In this document: positions 8,137 through 16,468 of the stretch, piece after piece
Layout of the letters: every line of letters starts with the position of its first letter
How positions within the stretch are numbered: the first letter of the stretch is position 1
Assembly: GCA_003214315.1 (NCBI GenBank)
Contig: QCLU01000005.1
Location: 95,241-159,240, forward strand
Direction: 5' to 3'
DNA from: Prochlorococcus sp. AG-418-D13
GTDB taxonomy: Bacteria; Cyanobacteriota; Cyanobacteriia; PCC-6307; Cyanobiaceae
DNA: 64,000 nucleotides
Translations under genes and position numbers: made by a program
Notes under the pieces: generated by a model
Database searches by the model: none
Seen by the model: the letters and a program-made list of their open reading frames with translations, nothing else
Told to the model about the DNA's origin: nothing

Positions 8137-9225
8137 ATGAAAATTTTTTCAGAACTCACTATTAAGAGCTCCCTTACAAATTATAAAGTCATCTTCGCGG
8201 AAGATGATAATTTAAGAAGCTGGGTACCTTCTGGGAGTTTTTATTTGGTAGATGACTTTTTCAAAGGTAAACTAAGCATTTCAAAAGAAGAAAACGTATT
8301 TTGGATCAAAGCAAATGAGGATGCAAAATCATTTGTAAAACTCAATGAAATTTTTATTTCTCTCAAAAAATTTGGCTGTAATAGAGAATCTTCTATTACT
8401 GCAATAGGAGGGGGAGTGGTACAAGATATTGCAACTATTATCTCTTCTTTATATATGAGAGGCATAAATTGGAATTATGTTCCCACAACTTTTTTAGGAA
8501 TGACTGATTCATGCTTAGGGGGGAAAAGTTCAATTAATGTTGATCAATATAAGAACTTAATTGGTAATTTTCATCCTCCAAAAAATATTGAAATTATGCC
8601 ATCACTAATAAAAACATTACCAAAAACTGAATTATTAGCCGGTTTAGCAGAATCGGCCAAGATATGTTTTTGCTCTGGAAATTTATCTTTTGAAAAATAT
8701 TTAGAATATTCTAAGCCACTTATAAAAAACAATTGGTCTAATAAAGATTTACTTAAATTACTTAAGCATACACTTGGGATAAAGAAATGGTTTATAGAAA
8801 AAGATGAATTTGATATTGCTGAAAGGAAACTATTAAATTATGGACATACATGGGGTCATGCTCTCGAGTCTGCAACCAACTTTTTAATCCCACATGGTTT
8901 AGCCATTGCAATTGGTATCTTAGCTTCTATATTATTTAAGAAAAAAGCTAATAATTTTAAAAAACTTTATGAACATTGTTTTGAAATAATTATCCCTGTC
9001 TTAAATAAAAAAGATATCGAAACATTTGATGATTCCAAATTCATAACTGCTTTTAATTCTGATAAAAAACACACTCTTTCTAATTATCGTTTAATTATTC
9101 CAACTAATGATATGAATGCTGTTTTAGGTGTAGAAGAATTGCAAATCAAAAGATCATCTCAGAATTTAAATGATATATTAAGCGCAATGCAAAAAACTTT
9201 AGATTTAATTAAAGAAAGACTTTAA
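8137..9225 (+). CDS. 3-dehydroquinate-synthase-like sugar cyclase (AroB superfamily)
   Basis: Member of the NAD- and metal-dependent sugar phosphate cyclase superfamily (AroB, 2-deoxy-scyllo-inosose synthase, EEV synthase). The glycine-rich NAD loop (GGGVVQDIATIISSLYMRG), PTTFLGMTDSCLGGKSSI and KNLIGNFHPP are intact. The expected metal ligands are present: Glu172 in LAGLAESAK, His237 in YGHTWGHALES and His253 in PHGLAIAIG. The segment after the Glu is SAK instead of the usual V/M-I-K. I use the ATG at 8137; a TTG at 8122 inside the SDR stop is an alternative. Lying inside an O-antigen sugar cassette, it is unlikely to be the housekeeping shikimate enzyme. It may cyclise a sugar or form a branched ring, which is inference. 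Confidence 0.85.
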   Translation: MKIFSELTIKSSLTNYKVIFAEDDNLRSWVPSGSFYLVDDFFKGKLSISKEENVFWIKANEDAKSFVKLNEIFISLKKFGCNRESSITAIGGGVVQDIATIISSLYMRGINWNYVPTTFLGMTDSCLGGKSSINVDQYKNLIGNFHPPKNIEIMPSLIKTLPKTELLAGLAESAKICFCSGNLSFEKYLEYSKPLIKNNWSNKDLLKLLKHTLGIKKWFIEKDEFDIAERKLLNYGHTWGHALESATNFLIPHGLAIAIGILASILFKKKANNFKKLYEHCFEIIIPVLNKKDIETFDDSKFITAFNSDKKHTLSNYRLIIPTNDMNAVLGVEELQIKRSSQNLNDILSAMQKTLDLIKERL

Positions 9226-9238
9226 AATAATATTAATA

Positions 9239-11050
9239 ATGAAATTTTCCGATTCGATAGCCAAATATTTAATTAAGTCAAACTTTACACATTGTTATTT
9301 TGTAGCAGGCGGTAATATTATGCATCTTATTAATTCCTTTAGAGAAAGTTTTTCTTGTATACCTGTTGTTCATGAGGTAGCTGCAGTAATTTCTGCTGAA
9401 TATCATAATGCAAATTATAATTCCGGGAAAATAGATAAAAATATTAAAAAAGCTTTTGCCCTTGTAACTGCAGGTCCTGGTTTAACAAATACTATGACTG
9501 GCTTAGCTGGGGCATGGTTAGAAAGCAGAGAATTACTACTTTTAGGAGGACAAGTCAAAGTAGAAGATTTAGCGTTTAAAAAAGTGAGACAATTAGGGAT
9601 ACAAGAAATAAATGGAGTCGAAATTTCAAAGCCTATTTGTAAAAAAAGTTTATGTCTACAACAACCCATAAATGAAAAAGATTTTTGCAAATTAATTTCT
9701 GCAAGTTGGGAGAATAGGCCTGGGCCAGTATTTATAGAATTACCTTTGGATGTTCAGGCTGCAGATGATACGTTTTGTTCTTCTAAAGAAATAGAAAATC
9801 CTAACAATTGTTTTGTGACAAAAAATCCTTTAAAAAATGCAAATGCATCTACAATTGCAGATGTAGCAAAAAAAATAAAGAATTCAAAAAAACCAGTTTT
9901 CCTTATTGGTGGAGGAATTTCTGCTAATAAAGCTTGGGAATTAGAGAGTATCCTTAATAAACAGTCGATTCCAATTATGACTACTTGGAATGGTTCTGAT
10001 AGATATGGCTCAAATCATAAAAATTATTTTGGCAGGCCTAATACTTGGGGAATGAGATATAGCAATATAATCCTACAAAATTCGGATTTTGTTTTAGCAT
10101 TGGGAACTAGATTAGGTTTACAACAAACAGGATTTAATTGGAAAGAATTTATTCCTAAAGGAGAACTGATTCAAGTTGAAATTGATCCATCAGAATTAAA
10201 AAAAGACAATCCAAAAATAACAAAAGGCATTGAAGCAGATGCAAATAATTTTCTAGAACAAATACTAAGTTTAGATTTAGGTATTCATCATGGATGGTTA
10301 AATTGTTGCTCAAAAATAAAAGATTTACTGCCATTATCTGAGAAAGTGAATAAAACTCCAAAAGGATATTTAAATCCATTTGATATGGTAATTAAACTCT
10401 CAGAGATTACAAGCAGTGATGATCATATAGTTCCATGTAGTAGTGGAGGAGCTTTTACTGTAATGATGCAAGCTTTTGAAGTTAAACAATCCCAAACTAT
10501 GACTAGTAATAAGGGATTGGCTAGTATGGGATATGGATTATCTGGAGCAATTGGTTCTGCAATTTCTGATCCAAGCAATAGAACTATTTTAGTCGAGGGC
10601 GATGGAGGATTCGCTCAAAATCTACAAGAGATGGCAACTGTTTCGTCGAATAATCTAAACATTAAAATATTTCTCTTTTGTAATGAAGGATACGCTTCAA
10701 TAAGGATGACGCAGAAGAATTACTTTAAAGGTAATTACATTGGATGTGACAAAAAATCAGGATTAGGATTTCCTGACTGGCAGAAAATTTCTTCCGCCTA
10801 CAATATCAAAACTTATGAATTAGCAAAAAATTGGTTTAACGATAGAAAATTCCTAGATTTATGGGAAGCAAAAGAACCGTCTCTCTTTATTGTAAATTTA
10901 CATCCTGAGCAAACTTACTTCCCAAAAATTTCAAGTCGAGTAAAGAATGACGGAAGTATGGAGTCTAATCCTCTTCATATAATGACTCCAGAATTAGATA
11001 AAAATATTCAAGAAAAACTAGATACTTTTCTTAATAAAAGTATGAATTAG
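9239..11050 (+). CDS. Thiamine-diphosphate-dependent enzyme, acetolactate-synthase-like
   Basis: Full-length ThDP enzyme of 603 residues in the acetolactate synthase/YerE/IolD group. The PYR domain carries the activating Glu46 (VVHEVAAVISAEY). A central domain follows (FLIGGGISANKAWELE). The PP domain has the cofactor motif EGDGGF (453-458) ending at Asn482 (FCNEGYASIR), the GDG-X(n)-N signature. It starts 13 bases after the cyclase gene, in the same cassette. In Yersinia the related YerE adds a two-carbon unit from pyruvate to a CDP-3,6-dideoxy-4-ketohexose, and the adjacent rfbFGH genes make exactly such a precursor type. A carbon-chain-extending role is therefore plausible but inferred. 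Confidence 0.85.
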   Translation: MKFSDSIAKYLIKSNFTHCYFVAGGNIMHLINSFRESFSCIPVVHEVAAVISAEYHNANYNSGKIDKNIKKAFALVTAGPGLTNTMTGLAGAWLESRELLLLGGQVKVEDLAFKKVRQLGIQEINGVEISKPICKKSLCLQQPINEKDFCKLISASWENRPGPVFIELPLDVQAADDTFCSSKEIENPNNCFVTKNPLKNANASTIADVAKKIKNSKKPVFLIGGGISANKAWELESILNKQSIPIMTTWNGSDRYGSNHKNYFGRPNTWGMRYSNIILQNSDFVLALGTRLGLQQTGFNWKEFIPKGELIQVEIDPSELKKDNPKITKGIEADANNFLEQILSLDLGIHHGWLNCCSKIKDLLPLSEKVNKTPKGYLNPFDMVIKLSEITSSDDHIVPCSSGGAFTVMMQAFEVKQSQTMTSNKGLASMGYGLSGAIGSAISDPSNRTILVEGDGGFAQNLQEMATVSSNNLNIKIFLFCNEGYASIRMTQKNYFKGNYIGCDKKSGLGFPDWQKISSAYNIKTYELAKNWFNDRKFLDLWEAKEPSLFIVNLHPEQTYFPKISSRVKNDGSMESNPLHIMTPELDKNIQEKLDTFLNKSMN

Positions 11051-11115
11051 CTTTTAATAGAGCAATTTTTTATTATATTAAAACCTTAAAGAAAATTTAA
11101 TAAAAGGTTTATTTG

Positions 11116-11919
11116 ATGAATATACTCGAAAAAAAGATGGCTGAAATACTAAAAAAGGGTGTCGAAGAATTTGGTGTTATTGGAACTAAAGCTGAATTTG
11201 AAGCAGAGGGGACAAGAACAGATGAGCTTTTGAGATTAATGGAAATAGCAAACAAAACAGGAGCCAAAGTTGGTCTGAAAATTGGAGGATGTGAAGCTAT
11301 CAAGGATCTATATGAATCAAAACAATTAGGGGTAAGTTATATTATTGCGCCAATGGTTGAGACACCATATGCTTTACAGAAATTTATAAATGCAAAGAAT
11401 CTAGTTTATTCTGAAGAAGAAGCAAAAGATACAAAATTCTTATTTAATTGCGAAACTAAAACAACTGCAAATAATTTTGAGGAGATGATAAATATATTAA
11501 AAAAAAATGAAAAACCAATTGATGGCGTCGTTTTTGGGAGAGTAGATTATGTTGGATCCCTTGGCTTAAATAGAAACAATATTGAATCTGAAGCTGTAAC
11601 AAATAAAGTTCTACATATATCAAAACTATGTAAAGAAAATGATCTAGAATTTGTAGTAGGAGGAGCAGTATCTTTTGATGCCAGAGAAAATCTGAAAAAG
11701 TTTAAATCATCACATTTATCAAGATTTGAAACAAGAAAAATTATATTTAATTCTGAAGCCTTAACGCTAAATTCATTAGAAACAGCCTTAAAAGATGCTG
11801 TTCAATTTGAACTTTTATGGCTTACTAATAAGAGAGAATATTACTCTAGGATGTATAAAGAAGATGATAAGAGAATTGAAATGTTACAAGCAAGATGGGA
11901 TATTTTAGAGGGTTATTAA
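11116..11919 (+). CDS. HpcH/HpaI-family aldolase
   Basis: TIM-barrel, divalent-metal class II aldolase of the HpcH/HpaI (citrate lyase beta-like) family, which adds or cleaves pyruvate-type enolates to aldehydes. The family pattern is visible as GVIGTKAEFEAEGTR at the N-terminus, LKIGGCEAIKDL, the metal-ligand Glu in FNCETK and the Asp in VFGRVDYVGSLGLNR. The start is the ATG at 11116, with AAAGG about nine bases upstream; a TTG codon immediately precedes it. It follows the ThDP gene by 65 bases and runs into the epimerase gene without a gap. Together the two carboligases could build a carbon-extended sugar. The substrate is unknown. Confidence 0.77.
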   Translation: MNILEKKMAEILKKGVEEFGVIGTKAEFEAEGTRTDELLRLMEIANKTGAKVGLKIGGCEAIKDLYESKQLGVSYIIAPMVETPYALQKFINAKNLVYSEEEAKDTKFLFNCETKTTANNFEEMINILKKNEKPIDGVVFGRVDYVGSLGLNRNNIESEAVTNKVLHISKLCKENDLEFVVGGAVSFDARENLKKFKSSHLSRFETRKIIFNSEALTLNSLETALKDAVQFELLWLTNKREYYSRMYKEDDKRIEMLQARWDILEGY

Positions 11920-11920
11920 T

Positions 11921-12844
11921 ATACTAAAAAAAACGAGTGAAATCTTTGTCCTAACTGGAGCTACAGGTTGGGTAGGTAGGCACTTTCTTCATGAACTTCA
12001 AAAAATAATTCCAATGGAGGTTTTTAATGAAGAAGTTTTAGCATTTGGTAGTAAATCTTCTCAAGTTTATAGTACAGCTTATAAAAATAAGATTCTTATT
12101 CCAATTCATCCTTTATCCGAAATAAAAAACTTATTAGATAAAAAAAGAAACTTTTTTATAATTCATTGCGCCTTTTTAACTAGGGAAAAAATTAGTTATT
12201 ACGGAATCAATAATTATATTGAGATCAATAAAAACATACTCAAGAATATTGAGTTCGCTTTAAATGTTTGTGATACGAAAAAATCTGTATTAATCTCCTC
12301 AGGGGCCGCAGATTCTATCGCAAAAAATAAAAGAAATAATATGGATATAAATAAGGATCCATATGGCGTACTAAAGTTTCAAGAAGAAAAACTATTTCAG
12401 AGACTTTCAAACTGTTTAATAATGAGAATCTATGGGCTAACAGGAAAATTCATTAGAGATCCGAATATTTTTGCATTTGGGAATTTTTTATTATCAGCAA
12501 AAAATAAAGAATCAATTTCAATTAAATCGCAAAGGGATGTCATAAGAAGTTATGGATATGGAAATGAGATTGCAAGAGCTAGCATTTATTGGCTCCTAAA
12601 AGAAAAAAATCATGCAACAAAATTAATAAACGCTGCAACACATACCACTAGTCTGCTGGATTTAGCAAAATTAATAAGTGATATTTTTGATTTGCCTGAG
12701 GTAATTTATAATTTTGATAAAACTCTCAAAAAAGATATTTATGTCTGTGAAAATTTAGAATTCAGACATTTTTTAAAGAATTTGAATATTAAGCCATCTA
12801 GTATGGAGATACAAATTATAAAAACTTATAATTATTTAAATTAA
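11921..12844 (+). CDS. NAD-dependent epimerase/dehydratase, non-standard start codon
   Basis: Extended-SDR protein. The coenzyme motif TGATGWVGRHF is encoded at about 11954-11988, upstream of the first in-frame ATG (12014), so that ATG cannot be the real start. The frame is open back to a TAG at 11906. In that interval the only start-like codons are ATT (11915) and ATA (11921). AGAGGG lies about eight bases before the ATA, so I place the start there with low certainty. The catalytic Ser is in LISSGAAD. The Tyr-X3-Lys appears as DPYGVLKFQ. The C-terminal half is shorter than in typical epimerases. The gene closes the plus-strand cassette and probably sets stereochemistry or the reduction state of its product. 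Confidence 0.72.
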   Translation: MLKKTSEIFVLTGATGWVGRHFLHELQKIIPMEVFNEEVLAFGSKSSQVYSTAYKNKILIPIHPLSEIKNLLDKKRNFFIIHCAFLTREKISYYGINNYIEINKNILKNIEFALNVCDTKKSVLISSGAADSIAKNKRNNMDINKDPYGVLKFQEEKLFQRLSNCLIMRIYGLTGKFIRDPNIFAFGNFLLSAKNKESISIKSQRDVIRSYGYGNEIARASIYWLLKEKNHATKLINAATHTTSLLDLAKLISDIFDLPEVIYNFDKTLKKDIYVCENLEFRHFLKNLNIKPSSMEIQIIKTYNYLN

Positions 12845-12958
12845 ATTTAAAATACTTCAATAGCTCTTTCTTGAATTTCTAAGAACTTTGAAAATTAAAG
12901 ATTTGATTATAATGATTTTTTGAATGAATTTCTTTGTAAATAGAAAATAAAGAAGATT

Positions 12959-14008
12959 CTAAAAATTTTCTGAAAATCCAAAAACATCTTTTAAGAGCTT
13001 ATTTTCTATTTTCGAATAAAAATTAAAATCATCATTGACTTTAATAAAATACTTTTGAGAATTTGTTTTCGTTTCTTTAAAAAGCTGATTAATTTCAAAT
13101 TTATCAATTTTAAAATTTTCAGAAATAAATTTTTCAAATGAATTGGAAAAATGAAATTTTTTAGATTTATCTAAATAAATTGCACCAATTTTATTAATTC
13201 TTGACATATTTTTAATGGAATTTTTGGAAAAATTCCAAAGATTCAATATTTCCTCATTTGATTTTATCCATAAAATCTCATTTGTTTCCGTTGGATTTTT
13301 TGAAACTATTAATGTCAAAATATATCTTAATTGATAAGTCGCTAACTCAGGAATAATTTGAAGAGCATATTCAATATATTCAGATCCATTATTATCCCTA
13401 TTATTAAATTCTATAGATAACATTTCCAAAGCTGGCCTGCGGTCAAAAGGAAAGAAATCACCATCCAGTCCTCCAGTCCAATAAGGTCCATTTTTATAAT
13501 TTTTTGATGCAGGAGTTGCAGGTGTTTCAAAAATACTGTTTATCATAAATCCATTTATTATTTGAGAAACGGACCTTGAAAGAGAATCTCTTAAAGTAAA
13601 AATATAAATTTCAGGATTTTCTTTTAGATCCCATTTATGACTAGAAGTTTGATAACTATCATAATTTTTTTTTATTTTTTTTTCTAATGGAAGCCTAAAA
13701 GCTCCGGAATTATGATGATGAATAAGAATTTTATGATTAAATTTAAATTTATGAACTATCTTATTTACCTCTTTATGCGCAAGTATAGAGAGAGAATTTT
13801 GTGGGATAAAACATGTATTATTATATTCTTGACTTTTTCGAAAATATAAATTTTTCCAATATTTATCATCTACAAAATTTCTAGTATCTAATTTAATTAC
13901 ATGATTAGGATTGATAGAGTATTTTTCAGTGCTAGTAATTAAATCTCTCCAAATACTACTTCCTGCTGATTTTGGTATATGTATTAAATGAAATAATGGA
14001 GAATACAA
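12959..14008 (-). CDS. Sulfotransferase-like protein
   Basis: A protein of 349 residues whose N-terminus, FHLIHIPKSAGSSIWRDL, is the 5'-phosphosulfate-binding loop of Golgi/bacterial sulfotransferase families, which use PAPS to sulfate carbohydrates. A second element, TLRDSLSRSVSQI near residue 130, fits the 3'-phosphate-binding Arg/Ser strand (R-D-P-x-x-R-x-x-S in the family; the Pro is replaced here). The start is a TTG with a strong AAGGAAG Shine-Dalgarno sequence just upstream. The gene stands alone between the cyclase cassette (convergent) and the OstA-like gene. It may sulfate the surface polysaccharide. Family membership is fairly sure; the acceptor is unknown. Confidence 0.66.
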   Translation of the reverse strand: MYSPLFHLIHIPKSAGSSIWRDLITSTEKYSINPNHVIKLDTRNFVDDKYWKNLYFRKSQEYNNTCFIPQNSLSILAHKEVNKIVHKFKFNHKILIHHHNSGAFRLPLEKKIKKNYDSYQTSSHKWDLKENPEIYIFTLRDSLSRSVSQIINGFMINSIFETPATPASKNYKNGPYWTGGLDGDFFPFDRRPALEMLSIEFNNRDNNGSEYIEYALQIIPELATYQLRYILTLIVSKNPTETNEILWIKSNEEILNLWNFSKNSIKNMSRINKIGAIYLDKSKKFHFSNSFEKFISENFKIDKFEINQLFKETKTNSQKYFIKVNDDFNFYSKIENKLLKDVFGFSENF

Positions 14009-14229
14009 TTTCTTAACTTCCTTTTTTAAGTAAGTAAAAGTCTAGAGTATTTTTTTAAAAAGAAATTTTTATTTCAAATTTAAAAAAATTTTCACATCAA
14101 AACTTCTTAAATAAAAGATTCACCTACGATAAAGCAAGGATACGTAAAATTTTATCATAAATAATTTTCTTATTTTTACATTTTTAATAAAATATTTATC
14201 AGATAAAATTTGACCTTATTAAAAATTAT

Positions 14230-16332
14230 CTAAAAATTACTACCTAAACCACTAAAATTAAAGGAGTATATATCAAAATTTATACCACCCTCTTCATCGT
14301 CAAAATTATAGAATAATCCGATATTATAAGCTCTTCTGTTTAAAGATATTTCAATAGTAGGATTAATAAAATTATCCTCTAAATCATTATTTTCCAAATT
14401 AAACTCACCAGAAAACTTTACTGCTAAAGCCTTATATAATTGCTGTTTAATATTAAATTCAACAACACTGCTATCTACCACCTGATCGAAACTGAAGGGA
14501 CTATTACCCCTATTAAATTTAAATCTGGGATATAATTCAATTTCTGTATAGTCAAGATAATCTTTCTTGAAGGAACCTAAGACCAATTTGGGGCCAGTTT
14601 TGATTAAAATGATGTCCTGTTTATTTCCATCTTCATATCTTAAAAAATCTGCATTGCCTTCAATTAACCAAAACAAGCCTTGATTAATTACTGAGGGACT
14701 ATAAATATAATCATCAGTTAAAAATTCTTCAGAGTCAAGTTGCCATAAAACATATTCATTTTTTTGTTTTAAAGATAAATTTGCTCTCTGTTTTGAAATA
14801 AGATTTTTTGAGTTTATTCTTGAAGGAGACTCATATTTTCCATATCCCAAAGAAACATTTCTAGTGATATCTGTATTTGTTTTATTCTTAATAATTTCCA
14901 AATCATATAATACGCCATATGAATTGTTAACTAAAATTTCTCCAAGTGAACCATTATTTGTCTTTTCACGAAAAGTTCCAAAAAAAGCGATATCTCCACT
15001 AGCAAAATATTTATTATCATTTTTTAGATAAATATTTTTAGTTAAAAAGCTTTTACCTTCTAAAATTTTATCTAATTTGTCAAAATCAAACGAATTAGTT
15101 TCAGCTTCCAAGATAAAATTCCAATCCCCTATTGAACTATTTAGTCCTACATCCATACCAAAAAAGTCTAATATATTTGCATCTTGCTCTATCCTGTCTC
15201 CTAAGATATCTTCATTTTCACTAGAAAAGCTTTTAGTTTTCCCGATTAAAAACCTTTGTATATTAAATTTACCAAGAAAATCAAACTGAGTTCTTTCGTT
15301 TTTTCCAAAGAATAAAGGGTCAAAACTTCTATAGACAGATACTCCATCATATTTTTGCTTATCGTAAGCAATACCCCATCTAAAGTAATTTTCTTTATCA
15401 ATATTAATGTTCCTTGGTCCAATTGGGATAGTTAACTTGTCATCAAAGGTCAAGCTAGACCATTTAGTTTTTATTTTTATATCGTTATTTTCTCTAAAAA
15501 CTTTAAATTCTTTATTATTAATAACTAATTGAGGCTCGTTAAAAGGATCATTTGTCAATTTTAATTCCGATGCACTCCATACATCATTATTAATATCAAT
15601 TCTTTCCGAGTTGAATCTAGTTCTACTAGCAGGATTTAATTTGGTATTTATTTTTTCATTATTTTTTTTAAGTTGAATTTTAGAAGAATTATCTAAAGTA
15701 ACATTTTTAATTTTAAAATCTTTTTCAAAATCATCACTTAAATTACCACTTTTTTCAGAATTAAAAATATTATTAAGCGATTTAAAATCAATTGAACCAA
15801 GTGCTCTCAAAATAAATCCTTTTTTATTTATAAAGTCATATTCAATAGTTTCTGCCTTTAAAAATTGCGTTTCAGTTTTGAAATCTATATCTCCTTCAAT
15901 AATCATTTTTTCTAATTCTTTATCATAGGATAATTTCGAAGCCCTCATTATTCCGTTATTTGTTTTAATTACTACATCTCCTTCTGCAATAAAATTTGAA
16001 CCTATTCTGGATTGAGTATTTGAATTAATATCAACAGAAAATAATTTATCTATAGGCTCAGAATCAAATGCTAAATTTTCTGATAATTCATTAAAAAAAT
16101 TCTTTAATTTTAAAGGCAGTTCATAATTATTTTTATTATTTTTGTTTTCTTTTTTTTCTAAATAGGCGAAATCTAAGGAATTTTCAAATTCTAATTTTTC
16201 CTCTTTTGTTTTATTAAAGTTGCTATCGGAATCTTCTAATTGCCTTTTAATTTCTAAAAAATAACTAGATAAACTAGGATTTATAAACCCTAAGTAAATA
16301 AGAAAACTTGACCAAAAAAAGATTTTTTTCAA
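14230..16332 (-). CDS. LptD/OstA-like outer-membrane protein (cyanobacterial DUF3769 type)
   Basis: A 700-residue envelope protein beginning with a signal peptide (MKKIFFWSSFLIYLGFINPS) from a TTG start. Residues of about 110-180 form an OstA/LptA-like beta-jellyroll repeat (GDVVIKTNNGIMRASKLSYD then IEGDIDF and AETIEYDF), as in LPS transport proteins. The C-terminal half alternates short amphipathic beta-strands and ends in an aromatic-rich segment (NFSGLGSNF), consistent with an outer-membrane barrel. Cyanobacteria carry this DUF3769 form in place of the proteobacterial LptD architecture. It would insert LPS into the outer membrane, which fits its place beside the O-antigen genes. The DUF assignment is from recollection of the family, not a search. 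Confidence 0.75.
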   Translation of the reverse strand: MKKIFFWSSFLIYLGFINPSLSSYFLEIKRQLEDSDSNFNKTKEEKLEFENSLDFAYLEKKENKNNKNNYELPLKLKNFFNELSENLAFDSEPIDKLFSVDINSNTQSRIGSNFIAEGDVVIKTNNGIMRASKLSYDKELEKMIIEGDIDFKTETQFLKAETIEYDFINKKGFILRALGSIDFKSLNNIFNSEKSGNLSDDFEKDFKIKNVTLDNSSKIQLKKNNEKINTKLNPASRTRFNSERIDINNDVWSASELKLTNDPFNEPQLVINNKEFKVFRENNDIKIKTKWSSLTFDDKLTIPIGPRNINIDKENYFRWGIAYDKQKYDGVSVYRSFDPLFFGKNERTQFDFLGKFNIQRFLIGKTKSFSSENEDILGDRIEQDANILDFFGMDVGLNSSIGDWNFILEAETNSFDFDKLDKILEGKSFLTKNIYLKNDNKYFASGDIAFFGTFREKTNNGSLGEILVNNSYGVLYDLEIIKNKTNTDITRNVSLGYGKYESPSRINSKNLISKQRANLSLKQKNEYVLWQLDSEEFLTDDYIYSPSVINQGLFWLIEGNADFLRYEDGNKQDIILIKTGPKLVLGSFKKDYLDYTEIELYPRFKFNRGNSPFSFDQVVDSSVVEFNIKQQLYKALAVKFSGEFNLENNDLEDNFINPTIEISLNRRAYNIGLFYNFDDEEGGINFDIYSFNFSGLGSNF

Positions 16333-16468
16333 AGATCTATTAAATAACTTTTTTTCTATAATAATTCATAATTGATTATTGTATTTTTAATAATGGAATT
16401 TTTAAAGTCGAGTTAATAGGAACTAAAATAAATTTCCTCAAAAGATCTTTAAATACAAAGTTATTTTA

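Noticed and set aside
12929..12953. Weak A/T hairpin between convergent genes as a terminator
   Set aside because: The stem is only TTCTTT/AAAGAA with a long loop and no T-run.
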